Below are positions 1 to 13,831 of a stretch of 64,000 bases of DNA, piece by piece. Positions within the stretch are counted from its first letter, which is position 1. Every line of letters starts with the position of its first letter. The notes under the pieces were generated by a model. It saw only the letters and a list, made by a program, of their open reading frames with translations, was not told where the DNA came from and did no database searches. A program made the translations under genes and the position numbers. Source of the stretch: Melanocharis versteri (taxonomy: Eukaryota > Chordata > Aves > Passeriformes > Melanocharitidae). Location: the NCBI GenBank assembly GCA_013397845.1, contig VZTG01004479.1, forward strand, positions 1,021,138-1,085,137, written 5' to 3'.

Positions 1-763
1 ACCATATTTCAATATGCTGTTAAGCTAAAGATAGTAAGCAGTCACAAAACAATTCAGAAAACCTACCTAGTGCAATCATGGCAGAGGAATGCCTAGCAGT
101 TATCCAGCAATAACTTGGAAAATACGTTAGATTTTAAAAAGAAAGTAGTTGGCAACCCATCACAGTAAGAATACTACTATCAGTTTATAAATGGTCATAA
201 TTGTAAGTTCTCAAAGTTCAGTTTTCAGGAAGAACAGATGTTATTCAACAAAACTACTCAAAACATTGTTTCTCAGACCACAAACCTCAGCTCTTCTACT
301 ATGGCAGAACAGCCATGTGGAACATGGAAACTTTGCAACATGGAAAACTTTAATGCTTTGGGATTCAATGGAGATAAAATCGATTATATTTTAGCATGCA
401 TTACACCTTTACAGCCCCGGCATCTGAGTAGAAAATGCAGGCTATTCCATTTAAATCTGTACAGTAAATAGAAATCTGCAAATACAGAATTAAATTCAGT
501 CAAAATCATTGTGTCTTTAATTCTATAAGGTTTCAACCTGCTTCTGGTTATCAGACTTGGAAGGTACTGTGTTTAATTTGAATTTGTTTTAATAAAGTAG
601 TTGTCCTAGAAGTAGGTTAGAGGTTGATGAAAACTGATGAGTATTTATCCCCAGTATGTTATAATGGTATAACCGTTTAAAAGGGAGGGCTTCAAACAAT
701 TTAAGAAGGGGAAAAAAAGAGTGGAAGTAAATATAAACTAACTTGAATAAAAGTATGTTAGTA
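1..763. other. Unique AT-rich sequence, no gene seen
   Basis: No repeat family, RNA gene or convincing coding exon is recognised here. Two short overlapping plus-strand frames (191-394 and 238-471) and one minus-strand frame (589-819) have no recognisable domain, and their composition is what AT-rich DNA gives by chance. Confidence 0.6.
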
Positions 764-909
764 TGGAGAGGTTGTGGAGCCTTCATCTGTGGAGATGATT
801 GTAACACCTGGCTGGACACGGTCCTGAGAAACCTGCTTTAGCTCACCCTGCCTGAGTAAGGTGTGGGAGTAACGACCTGTCAGCCTCAACCGTTCTGTGA
901 TTCTGTGAT
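764..909 (+). mobile_element. CR1 LINE, short 3'-end fragment
   Basis: The segment reads as the last part of an avian CR1 retrotransposon in plus orientation. A degraded end of ORF2 and 3' tail (gtggagccttcatctgtgg, then ctggctggacacggtcctg) is followed by two copies of the terminal octamer TTCTGTGA at 893-908. CR1 copies are normally severely 5'-truncated by incomplete target-primed reverse transcription and end in such short repeats rather than poly(A). This copy has no coding capacity. The 5' boundary is approximate. Confidence 0.85.
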
Positions 910-3900
910 CCTCCCAGGCTTATTTCTTTCATTATCTAGAAACAGCCAAATTTTTCTACTAAAACTCTGTTGCTGCAAAGTAGGATATACAGAATATATC
1001 CTGTTTATAAATATGATCTTGTTACCACCAGGAAATAAACTGTCAGTTAATTTAATTAATTAAAAAAATAAAAACACATCTCAGATGAAAGCTAGCTTGG
1101 AAGTGGCCCAGAGGTCAGAAACTGAAATCTTTGATGTATGCTTGATTATCTCAGTCTTCAACATATGTCCTTGCATGATGCTGTCTGTAAGTTTCTGAAA
1201 ATGGTGAAGACACTCCACATTTCCAGTGGGTGTAGGAACAGTGAAAACAAGCGAGAAAGTGAACTTCCTGGATAATGCAATAGAAATAGCATCTTTATGC
1301 CCATCTGAAACTTCATTTATCCAGCTAAGGTTTACAGTCAGTCTAACATTACAGTGCTAAATTCATTCAGAGTCTCAATTGGCTTACTGCAAGTGAAAAC
1401 ACTATTGCCAGCATTGATGTAAGTTCTGAATTTGACACTAGGCACAGATAATTTGGTGGGTTATAGGTAATTTGAGCCTGAACTTTCAAGTCTGCCTATA
1501 TAAGCTACATCAAAACAAAAACAAAAATTTTTTTAAAATCATAAGATTATTAAAACTGGTAAAATAATTATGCCAGTATTGAGGAATCTCTGAAAGAAAT
1601 TAAAGATTTGAAAGAGGTTAAAATGATCACGTTTTCGCTAGTATTTTACTAATTGAATGCATTTAGGCCTGAATTTTCAGAGCATTTTAAAAAACAAGCA
1701 TAGATCCAATTCATTTCAGTCACAGCTGTGATCACTTGGCACTTGTATGGATCTGCCAAGGATGACTCAAATAGGTACCTAGAAAATGTGGCCATTTTTA
1801 GCAGCCATTAGCAGCCATATGAAAATTTTGATTTAAGTGTCTCAATTACCATCACATTAGAACTTTGTGGTAGATTCAGTTCTCACTGTCACAATACAAA
1901 TCCATTATCCTTCACCTGCCGTTTCCAGACACACTCTGGTCCTACAGACTTTCTGAGTTACATGATGAATGTATCAGTTTTCTTTTGATCTTTATTCTCC
2001 ATCGCAGTTTATCCTTGATATATTTCCAGAACAGACTGTAGTCTATTCAATTAGGCAAAATGTGAAAATCTTCCAAGAACAAATAAATAAGAATCTACAA
2101 CCTAAAACATACATGTAAGGCCTGAATTAACATCACTGAATCGACCTTAATTCTTGGGTTTCCTAAGTTTTGAACTTAGAAAATGAATATTCTTGCACTG
2201 CAATACGTATAGTTTCTGGTCTTTTTTTTTTTTTGCCAGAAAATAAATAGCAAAAATTAGCTGCAAAGTAACCATGTTGCATCTTGCACGTAATCAATAG
2301 CACAGAACTTTAGTGGCCTATCTGGAAAAATAGCTGATAAGAGCTATTGTTTTTAAGCTGATGTTACAGCCAGATTCCCAGCATGCTTCACAAATACTTT
2401 TCTCTCAACAGAAAAATTCTGGAGCAATTAAGTTGGAAATAGTGTAGTTATATTGGCAGATTGAAGCCCTGGAGCTAATGAGCCTGTGGTCTTAGCACAA
2501 GCTAAGTGTTATAGAGTTTATGTATTAGAATGGATGCAGTTTGGAGCTGACATGCCTAAACTACTTCTGGAGTATTTAAATTGGAATACATTGGACTGTA
2601 CGGACATGTTGGCTGCTGGGTAGAGTTGAAGCATGTGTAGTGCACAGTGCCATGCACTTTTGAGTTGAGCATTCTCATTGTTCAGGAAATTATGTTGCCC
2701 AATTTTAAAAGTTTCTTATTAAGATCTAGTATGATTCCTTACTACAAGATGAACTGTAGTGTCTAAAAGTTCGAAACTTGGCTGTATTTGGTTGGACAAA
2801 ACCAAGGTTTTGCTTCAAAGCAGACATAGGCTAAGAAATCCTTATGAAAGGCTTTTATAGTATTAGGAAATATTTAAAAAATATTCAGCACCCAACACCT
2901 GACATGAGAATTTCAGTCCAGAGTTTGAAATTTTAGGAAATTTAAATCCAAGTCAAATTTGAATACTAAAATAGTAAAGTGTTAGGCAACTTTAAGTCTA
3001 GATATTATCTAAATTAAATGTCTTTTATGTGTAGGAGCATGTGTAAAAATGATAATATAAAACTGCTACTTTTTTGTTAGCGTACTGCTTACCTGCTTTC
3101 AAACAAACTAAACACCACATTATCCTTCTATGATCGTATATTAGTTTTTCCTCCATACCTTGAAACATGTATAATTCAGGTTTTATAAGGCCTCTTCAGA
3201 AGGGAAATGGGTGTTTGCTTCTCTTTCCTGTAGTGGCAACTACATGACTAAATATTGTATAAGTAATTTCGATGCGGAATTAATGAGAAAATAACACAGA
3301 TGAATCTCAACATTTCAGATAGAACAGATACATATTCTCCATCAGAAAAAGACAATCTTTCATGTTACTAACTATATTATTGTGACTTTCTCAAATGACG
3401 AGTAAACCAAAGACTGGGAAGAAGTTTGGTATGCCTGTCTTTCATGATATTACTAATATTTTATAATGTATGGCAGTGCTGAATAACCTTTCATGTATGT
3501 TTACAAAGTAATGGCATAATTGTTCATGCTTGCATGATAATTAAATGTGTTGATGTTTACAATTAGATGTAATAACATAAAGATGGTCTGAACATTTGCC
3601 AACGTATCTTCTATCTGGATCTTTTAAAAAATAATATACAGTAGCAACTAATTAGGTGACTAATCTTTATGACAATTTATGAATGGTCTGCGTGATACAC
3701 CACAAGCAGACACACACACACACATTTACATTCTTATCTACCTCCACAGAATGAGGTGGATAAAGTCAGTGCATTTTTAGTATAAGTGCCTTGCTTCAGT
3801 CTAAGGCACATTATCCTTACAGAGCACTTGATTGGGTTTGAATTGCACTAAAATATATGTAATAGTGAAGTATTTTATAATAAAGTTTACACTATCTGCT

Positions 3901-5727
3901 GTTATAAAAAAATTTCTTAGTGCTCTGATTTGTATGTATATTTTAAACTAGTAGCGTGAATCAATCAGCTCCTGTAGAGGAATGACAAAAGGGGTCTTTT
4001 AGATGTCTGACATGAATTTGCATAAGAATAGATGTTTTTTGTATTTTGATAAAGGTGTTTCTTGTTCACTAGAACTGAAAACTTTGAATGATTTTTTTCT
4101 TGCAGTGATATTATAAAGGATAAAAAGCTATAAGTATTAACAATTCAGAAATATGCACAACACAATCATTAACCATTGCAATTAACCACAATTTCCTTAC
4201 GGAAAAATGATGAATCATGGGCTAATAAAATATCTCTAAATAAACACTAATATATTTCTATTTTCAAATAGTCTTTGGGAAACCTTGGCTTAACTTTTAA
4301 GTTTTCAAGGACTGGGGATTAATGTGGCCCCATTTCTGAAGAAACAAACATTTTGTTAACCTGTAGGAAACTTAAACACAGCAGGAACTTAATAACCTTT
4401 GTCCATTGCAGCTTTACAGAACCTAAAAAAGGGGACAGTGCATAAGTTCTGCTTAACACATCTGATATGTTACAGTTGTAAAACTGTAACCATGAGCAGC
4501 TAATCTAATTTAAAAAAAAAATAATCGGAATTGATTATTAAGCTTCAAGGGAGCTGTGAACAAGGGTTAGTGATTGAAAAATATATGGGACTTCCATTCA
4601 AACAGTCAAATTAAGTGTTCAGCCCCTATTTAGGAGCTTTTTCAATATATTTTATACCCTGGGGAACCTAGATCCAACCAAGAGCCGTGGCCTGTGGTTG
4701 TTCTGCCTACATTTGCAACAGCTTGAGGTACGCCATCTCACATGGTTTAGGGAAATTGCTGCCAGCATAAGACAAATAATTCCCTCCCTCTGGTCCTCAA
4801 GAATAGCTGGAAAGTGTAATCTCTCATTATCAAACCTTCTGCTTTATTCTGTCCTGCTGTAGCTCTGTGTCACTGGCCTTGTTCACAGTCATCTTATCTT
4901 TGTCACAGATACATTTTTTTAATGTGACAGAACTGCATTTAGTAATCATGAACTTGGCAGATATGCATTTGTAAAACAAAAATTTATAGAGTGTAAATTT
5001 GAAAGTTTTCATCAGTTTCATGCAAAAATATATACATTTTTGCCCATGTAGGTTCACACATTTCAGTTGAACACATAAAGCCTTGATGTAATGTATGATG
5101 TAATCCTCTATGTTCTTCATTTAAGTAATAAAGATGTCATCCTAGTTGAAGATTCCTCGTGTTCAGGGTTTATTCTCTCCATTCCAATAATTCCTTCAAA
5201 TTTATGTATTTCAATAGCTACAAATTTAATCAGTAAAATCAAATCTTGAATTTTAGATTTGTCAGGGCCATTACTTTATTACTTCCTTATATGTGGGTAA
5301 GTCTGTCCAGTGTGAACAGATTTCACTAAGGATAAAAAAGTGCTCTTTTGCCGCAGTCACAAACCAGCCCAAAGGTACAGTCTAACCATTCATACATTCA
5401 ATCTTGATTTTTACAGCCAAGAACTTTCAGATATAATTACTTTGACTTATTCAAATTATTTCACCTGACTCTAATCAGCAACAGGGGTGCCCTATCTCAT
5501 AACATCTGAGCAATCTGAAAACATTAGGCTTTATGGCTCTCCAGACTGAAAGAGAATATTGCTATTGCTCAAATTGGCAAGACAAGCTACAAACAACTGA
5601 AAGCCTCATGGTCTTTTGGTGACTGCAAAAGCTCTCAAGCAGATCTCATCCCCTTCTGGTCTGTGGGTATATATTATATGAGTGTAATCAGTAGAAACAG
5701 GATCTTGATTTCTGAGTAGTAGGGAAA
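910..5727. other. Unique AT-rich sequence with minor simple repeats
   Basis: No gene recognised. Small features are a 10-bp tandem duplication at 1801-1820 (gcagccatta / gcagccatat), a run of 15 T at 2222-2236 and a (CA)n tract at 3710-3724. The minus-strand frame at 4830-5120 (96 codons) is Lys/Cys rich, has no recognisable domain, and is judged a chance frame. A TATA-like string lies at about 5668-5681, just ahead of the small ORF at 5728. Confidence 0.55.
3710..3724. repeat. (CA)n dinucleotide microsatellite, short
   Basis: An uninterrupted alternating A/C run of 15 bp. It is short enough to be of low polymorphism. Confidence 0.85.
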
Positions 5728-5889
5728 ATGGCAGAGGATGTGCTCCAACGTCTTAAAAGAGCCTTGTTAGAAAGGACAGAAACTCTTACTGGAGAATCCG
5801 GGAAGAACATCAAGTTTGAGATCTTACAGCAAATCAGAGACAGAATCAAGACTGGTGTAAACATTTTTGAAGAGCAGTTCTATATCTAA
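5728..5889 (+). CDS. Possible small ORF or first coding exon, unidentified
   Basis: A 53-codon frame begins at ATG 5728 in a strong Kozak context (A at -3, G at +4) and ends with TAA at 5887-5889. An in-frame TGA lies 15 bases upstream of the ATG, so this is the natural start. The product begins MAEDVLQRLKRALLERT and ends GVNIFEEQFYI. Leu/Ile are spaced among Glu, Lys, Arg and Gln as in an amphipathic helix, with a short TGESG turn in the middle. A possible splice donor (ACTG|GTGTAA at about 5853/5854) would make it a first coding exon. A TATA-like string lies about 50 bases upstream. I do not recognise the protein. It could equally be a chance frame, since 53 codons is not statistically rare, or a decayed pseudogene exon. 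Confidence 0.22.
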   Translation: MAEDVLQRLKRALLERTETLTGESGKNIKFEILQQIRDRIKTGVNIFEEQFYI

Positions 5890-8800
5890 GCCCTGAAACT
5901 CCTACATAAGAAAATTTACACATATTTTTTTTTCCTAGTATCTTTTGTCTACAGAGAGGTTATTGGATATTAGAGTGTATGTAAGTATAATGCATAATGA
6001 TAAGGAAAAACAGGAGGGAAAAAAAGTATGCCTAAATTTATGTAACCAAAAATATACACTGAGAGTCGCCCCAAAGGGCCACTACAAGAAATTGTCTCAC
6101 TTATACAAACTCAGTGCTCTTCTCTTTGAAGTGTGGTACAAAATTTTTCTTTTCTAAAAAGATATCATATGAAGAAAAAACAACAAAGGCTTTACTAACA
6201 AAGTATTTCACATCCCTTGAACATGGCGCTCCTTCCCAACACCATTCTGGAACCTGATTTTACTTATCCCATCCCAGCTAACTTCCAATTAATTCTTCTC
6301 AACAAGTGCCTTTAATAATAATAGCAGAAAAGCTTCCCTCTTGCTCTGACTGATTTCCTATACAACCTAGGTTACTTTCCTCAGAAGAACAAAAAGCACC
6401 AGTGCAGCTAGAAACAGTTTAAGATGAATGGGGAGAAAAGAATGTCTGGACAAGATTGTCTCTCACAGACCAATCATTGCTCATTAACTCTCTTATACTA
6501 TGTATATCTGCTCTCTCTACAGGTTGATGGCCACCTAGCCTTACGCATTTTAATTTTTGGAATAAAATTCAATTTCGTGGATGATGGTTTTATATCCTTG
6601 AAGTTAATTTCCTGGACTTATTCCACTCTTCACTTGTTTTACTGCAGGAAGAGATTAAAGCATAGGAATGTTTATATGATTGTCATGTTTATTTCGGGAA
6701 TTCTTGAGAATACCACCTATATACTTTCTTGAGAATTCAGTGATCCATCACTATCAAAATTCCATGCTCTCACATTTATTCTTTTCTTAAATTGCACACA
6801 CATATACAAATGTCATAAAAACCTGCCACGCACACAGGCAACATAATTAACACACTGTGCCCAGCATTGCAGATGACACCCATGGTCAAACCTTCCCTCT
6901 TATGTCAGTCATTTCAAAGCTGCTATTGCAGAAAATTAGATATTTTATATCAGAAGTCATTTGACCAACACATTCACTTTCCTCAGCAACTCTGCAGAAA
7001 TGTTTTGTGACATTTCATTAGTAATAAGACTTTGTTCAGCATAGAAAAAAAATTCCCATCTTTTTATTTCATTATTTGTTGTGAACCATATCTAAGAAGG
7101 AACTGGGGTCAGTATTTAAATTTTTTTTGGTGCTGTTTTAATGTTATTATCTAAGTGGTTATTATAAGCACCTCATCCTTGGTTGTTAAGAATTCTTGAG
7201 TATTTCCTTTTGAAGAAGTGTAAAAGGTACATAATACCTAGGACAAAACGGAAGGCAACTGTGTTTTCAGTGTTTCAAGTGATTAGAATGGCATAAACTA
7301 GGCCTTAGCCTGCCTAATATTGTGTAAAGCTGAGACATGAAATAAAAGGAAACTGGCGTATAAAACTCATCAGGAAGGAATTCTGATGGGAAGGCCAGCC
7401 AGCCTTGTTAGAGTAAGTGATAGAACCAGAAAAGAAAGAGAGACTGGTACAAAAATGCTGACAGGTATTTTTCAGAGGTTAAAAATAGCAGGAAGTGATC
7501 TGACTCAAATGCATTGGAGTTGCTTGTCATGTGAGAAAAACAGGTCGGAGTACAAAGATGTTCTTCACCCCTTGGGGAAAAACAGTTTTACTAAGCATGC
7601 TGATTATTGTTTCAAAGCCTAGGAGTGGAGGATTTTTTTTTCCAAGTCACCTAGTCCAGCTATTGTAACTTTATTTTGGGCTAGAGAACATGGGTTTGTG
7701 TGTTCAGACAATGTTTCTTTCTCTGAGATTCTAATTTCATTATAAGGATATTTGAGTAGATGGCAACTTTTCTTTGTTTTACACTGAACTAGTCTTGTGA
7801 TAAGTACTCAATAAGTGATGGTTATTGGCTTCAGTGACTATTATAATGTAAATTTTATCTTCTTATCCAGTTTTATTACTATTTTTATAATCGAACAAGA
7901 CAAACCTGTTCCAGTTCGGTTCTGATTTCCTAAATTACCATTTGCTTTTTACGAAACCCATCAGTAATGACACTCTCCCAGGCAAATGATGAATAGATAT
8001 TTTGACTTGGCTCTTAAAAGTGCTGTTTTCATATTTCATAGTGAGCTGAACAAAGGAACTCTAAAGGAATTGATCTGAAACAGAAATTTCCTACAAACTT
8101 GTTCTATACTGAGGGGAAAGTAATATTCCTACAGCTACACTGTTACCACATCATTTCATTAAAAACATGTTTTAAAAGATCATACCTGTACTCCATCTTT
8201 CTCTTTTGATCTCAGTTATGACATGTGGGCTAAATTTATATCAAACTACACATGTACATTCCTCGGTCTTTGCTAAACTTTTTCTTTCCTAGGCAAGTGA
8301 CTTTTAAAACTTTTGTTCTTACTGTTTCAAAGCAGTTATTCTTTCAATCACTATTTTTCTCTCATGCATATTTGAATGTCAGAAAGCTGCACTCACTATC
8401 ACATGACCTAAATATTCACTTAGAGTGAAATATTTTCAAAGCAGTGACCTTCCACAGCAGGCTACAAAATTGATAGTAAAAGCCATTCCATTGATGCTTT
8501 TCTTTTCCTTTGTTCCTTTCTCCTAAGGAAAGTAGATTGGAAATACACCAATTATTCTGCCTGGATATTGAAAGGGATTTCTGAGCAACCTTGCACAATT
8601 GAGCTGGCACATGTGAAAACTGTTTCTGACTCACTGAGCTGGCATATACTGCTAAATCAGCATTGGCAGGACTCCAGGCAGCCTGTCACCAACACTGGAT
8701 ATTGCAGTAAGTACCAGTTCTGAGTATTGTATCCAAATTGGTTTTATTGAATTGTTTCATTCAGTGCTGCAAGGTCTGGCTTAAGAAACTAAAGCCTTGT

Positions 8801-11800
8801 ACTAAAAATAAAAAGACCACAGTGGAACTAAATATGTGCCAGCTGAGCTATGGTAACTGAGTATGCTATTAATAAAAAGACTTTGCTTAAATTCCTTTCA
8901 ATGCCCATATTTTCTTACTCACAGGGACTTTTAAATATTTTACAAAAGTATCAAGTAGTTTACAAATTATCTTTAGGAAATAGTTCAGAAAATAAAAACA
9001 CAGACCAAAACATACGAATGGGGATTATTAAGTGAAATACCCATGATTTTTTCAGCAATATTTTTTTTCTGGAGGGGATACCTTAGAAACTGTGCTCTTT
9101 TATAGGTAACTGTCTTGATATAGTAGTCAATTAGTCAATTTCTCACTCCAGTTTTAGCAGTGCCATAATTTCTTTAATTTTTTGCAGAATAGGAGCATCT
9201 ACAGAGACCGCAATCACAGTTCAGCCATTCATACAGATTTACTAGTCTGTGATAATTCAGTTGAATCTGGGGTGGTAAAAAGTGACACCCACTGTGGACA
9301 AGATTAGTCCCACAGGAACTTAGGCCCACACCAAGGACCTCCCAATATATTTGATGGACAACAATATAACTAGGTCTCCAGTAAGGTTCATTTATTAAAT
9401 GGTGTTAACTTTAGAGAGAGAGAGAACATAGTAGAGGGAAAAATATCAGGAAATAGGACATTAGAATAATGGAGCCTGAGATCATGCATCCTGGATGCCA
9501 GAAAGCCTGAATAGCTCTAAAAAGTCTGTGAGATTTTGTTGCTCTTCCTGTTTGTGTAAACTGGATTAAAGACAATCTCTGTCACCTATCTGGGCTTTAA
9601 TACTGTTTGACTGCATAGTAGGCTTACTCACAGGCTTTTGGAAAATAGGAAAAGACCAAAAGAAATAATCTAATCTACCCTTCTCCAAGCCCCTTAGGAA
9701 ATCTGGTCTTAAAACCCTCCAGGAATGGATTTAAAGATGGTCTGACAGATTCTAAACAATTTGTTTGGTTGACGTCTAAAAACTCTTTGATTATAAATGC
9801 CTACATTACAAGCTCTCCAGTTAGAGCAGGGTCACCGTCAGCTTCCTAATAATGTGATAGGAAATGCTAAAGTGCTTGATTGTCCCTATCTGTAGGTTCT
9901 GCACATACTTTGGAATGAAATAAAACTTCTGTCACAGAATAACTAAATGCACCTGGTTTGGTACAGGTGAAGTAAACATATTAATTTACAAAATAAAAAG
10001 ATAATACAGATATTGAGACGATACGTACAGAAATGAAAAGATTATTACAGCTCTACATAGTAAGTTCTGAAAGTTTTTCTCACCGTATTTGTATCTAACT
10101 GTCAAGCTGAAACATACTTCATGGTTTCTGGCTGAGGTACAGCTCTGCATCTTCAAGGTGTATTAATGGAAAGGAATCTGTTGGGGGGGTCATAAACATT
10201 TTTATTGCAGATTATTTATGAGAGCTATTCATATTCAAAATCTCCCTGCTTCCCACTCTTTCTGGTTTTCTTAATATTAAGTCAGTGGTGAGAAGTTTCC
10301 TTCAAATAAAAAAAAGAGTATATGAAAATCTACATTGAAATCAATTTCAGTGTCTTAACAGTCCATAGATAACCAAATAGACCTCAAGGTTTCTGACAGA
10401 AGAATGCCAAGTTTTTCCAACTCTCCAGCTGTAGTCAGCTGGTTTTCTCTATGGCATTGCTGTTTTCACCTTCAGCTCATGAAGATATGAATGCTGAAAT
10501 CCCTTGAGTCTGTTGCTCTTCTAGAACTGACTGACCCCAAGCAATTTAGTTAGCTGGGCAGCAAAATTTCAATCCCGGATGTAAGGAACCAGCTTTGGTC
10601 ATCACTTTAACAAAAATGGTTTCTGTCCTTTATGGCTGTGTGATGTATTGTGTAGTGTCATTCATTCTAAACGGTTTGCTAAAAAGTTCTATGGTTAGAT
10701 AATCATCAAAACTGAAATATTTGAATTGCTTTGAGCAGATAGCTAAAGGACATCTTCCTATGTCTGTGAAAGAACACTGATGATGATCATGCATAGCAGA
10801 CTAAATACCTTTGTAAGCCACTCTGTCAGGGATTATTCAGTGATTTTGCTGTGGAAATCTTTGTAATTCCTATGACCTATACAGTTGAAAAAACCACCAA
10901 TCTACAGTTATAGTTTTCCAAAAGCAAAAGAAAGAGAAATAACATACTTTTCACAAGGGACTTGGTATTACCTGAAACCCTAGAATAAAAATCTCATTCT
11001 GTTTCTTCAATTAGTTGGTTGATTTCAGTAGGTGTGCCTGCAATGCAATAAATTTTAAAACAGCTGTAAAAATAGATTTCATTCATTGAAGGATATCCTA
11101 CTTATGGGTCAACAGCAAAGTCAGTAAACACAGAAGAGAATGTGATGAATTACAAATATTCTCACAGTACCATGCAATTTACCCCAAGACTGTGATTTGT
11201 CAATGATATCTGGGGTAACTGCTCCTTTGGAAACCACCAGTATAGCTGAGGAATAATATATGGTAAAAATCTTTCTTTATCTAGCAGCAGAGAGTGGTTT
11301 CTTTGCAAAAAGATCTTGTGAAACACCATAATGACTGGTTAACACTAATCTGTAAGTTTTAAAATGGTGTTTACATAAACGAAATATCATAATAACTTCA
11401 GACCTACAGGATGTTATAGTTGAAATCAGCTGTGGTAGTTTTGCTAATACTTTGATCTATGTGTGCATTCTTGGAACAAAGGATGTTTTTGTTAGAACTA
11501 GTTCTCAGAACATGAGATACAGCTGAATGGCGACAGCAGTCATTCGAGGCGCAGTATTAAGAATGTTGTTTCCGGTGACAATAAATTGCATTTATCTCCT
11601 TTAGAGCACAGTGATCATGAAAGGATTGAGAGTGGGGGAGGCCCAATATGAAACACCCAAAGAGAAACACTGAAGTGTTTTGCAGCACATTTCCACTGTC
11701 CAGAACAAAATATTAGTATTTATCTGTGTGTTACAATGAACACAGAGAAAGGAATATCCAACCAGGAAAAAAATTGCCAAGCAAGAAAATTCAGCAAATT

Positions 11801-13831
11801 TTTTGATTTCATGTTTCCGAAGGCAGAGAAATCAGAAACAGACAGGATGCAATATATTGGTGCAAAAATCAAACTTCTGTTTGACCCTTCTTCAGCAGAA
11901 TGTTCTGAGATTTATGTAATAAAATGCAATCACATGTATGCTATGAAATAGAAATTCTCTACACTTTTAGTCCAGTTCCTTCCTCTATAAACTGGCAGAT
12001 TCAGGGGAAGTCACAAAGGGCTCCACAGCAAGCATAGCTGAAATAATCTAACTAGAGGAAAACAATTTTTTGTTAACTTTCTATATGCTGACTTATCCTC
12101 ATTAACAGGAAACTTTTTATGACTCTCAAATCTCAAATTCATCAGGCATTAGTCGTGGCTCATATCAATGCGCTCCCTAGGTTGAATATGTATGGCATAT
12201 ATTCTTTTCCTTAAGCTTGTTCTATGTTATTTTACTCTTTCCTTCTTTACTCTAATGAAAATGCCGATCTTTCACATTACTCAAATTTGCCAAGCCATTT
12301 ACATTTCTTCAGTGATGTGTTTTGAAAACCTTTTCTATTATTCATGGAATCTTTTTTGAGATAAAATTGTCAGGACCGAAATAAATTTAACGGGAAAGCA
12401 TACTACTAATTTATATACATTCAGAATTATTTATTTCTTACTCCTTGTTTGCAACAAACTGTTTATTTGCATAGTTGACTTACATACAATCAATCCTCAC
12501 TCCCCCCAAACATATATTCCATTTTAATGGAGGTACTAGAGACATTATTTGATACAGGATCTCTAAATGCTTCTAGTTTCCAGGTCATGTAATTTTAACA
12601 TCCTGTGCCAAATACTAGTTTCACTCACGCTAGCAGACATCTAACAACATTTTCATGTAATATCTGTGCTTTATATTGATTTAATGTGATGACATTCAGA
12701 TAGATCTCTGTGCTAGTTATTGAATGATTAATATCTGTGGAAATCTAGAAGCTTGTAGATTTTATCTCAGCAACAGTAGATATGAACTTATTTGAGAGAT
12801 TAATAGGGAATTGTGACACCCTTTAGCTCACCCTGTAAAATGTTATCTCCTTTCACAGTCTATGTCTTCTCCTAAACTACAGACAATTTATGTTTTCTAA
12901 AGTCATTCCATATATTTCATGAAGGTATTTGAAATGGGTAATCGTTGTATTCTTTCTAATGCAGATACTGGTATGTGCAACATGTGAAATGTACCCTTCA
13001 GGTATAGCCTTCTCCTTGGTTGAGGGCTCTCTCCCACAATACTCTCTTGCATTCTTTTATTAATACTTGATTTTACCACCCACAAAATCACTGAGAATTT
13101 AATCTGAAAAGTTCATTTGCTATCATTCTGTTACTGAAGATGACAAATGAGAGTTCTGCCTGTTGTTATTAATTAAAAGTCAAAAGTGGTACAAAGATAA
13201 ACAACAGCAGGTTGAATTGCAAGGGTAAAGATTGCAGGAAGCCTCACGAACACGATTAATTGATTTGACAGAATCGTGATAGAATTATCAGCAAAGGCCC
13301 AGCATAGTTTGGACACCTCTGTCCTAAATCCCCTCTAGGTCTGGAAAGTCTATAAACTGACAGCTGAAACGCCGCTGGAACCAACACACCTTCTGTTTCC
13401 CACTGAGTTAAACTGCATGATGGTCAACAAGACTTTCACTTTCCAAGGAAATTGCCTGGGACTGTTCTTTCCTGCTTCCTTTGTCTAAATACACACTAAG
13501 AGTTTGCCTCTAAATACTCAGGCAATTGTAAGAAAACTTCTATTTGTGATAATAGGTAGCAGTTTCAGGAACCATTTATTGCAATTGATGACATTCTAAT
13601 CCTAAGTATAGCAAGACATGAGTGGAGTTGTCCTTTTATGTGCTACAGGGTAAGTTACTCTTACTACACAAGCCCATACTGAAGGTCCAGCAGCTTCTTG
13701 TCTGCCCTGTTCTGAGAATGATGTGTTTTGAGGATGCTTTGTCTGTTGAATCCTTTCTAATATAGCCTAGTTGTAGAATGTATTATGTTATGCTTGTCTG
13801 CATACTCAAATGAGCACAGAGAAATGATGGC
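5890..13831. other. Long unique AT-rich stretch, no gene seen
   Basis: About 8 kb with no recognised repeat family or gene. The longest frames (6424-6732 plus, 7386-7622 plus, 8416-8634 minus, 11736-11951 plus) have no recognisable domains, paired splice signals or codon pattern suggesting selection. A short (AG)n run sits at 9413-9425 and a run of seven G near 10182. Confidence 0.55.

Noticed and set aside
6424..6732. 102-codon plus-strand frame with hydrophobic stretches
   Set aside because: The hydrophobicity follows from T-rich DNA, and no family is recognised.
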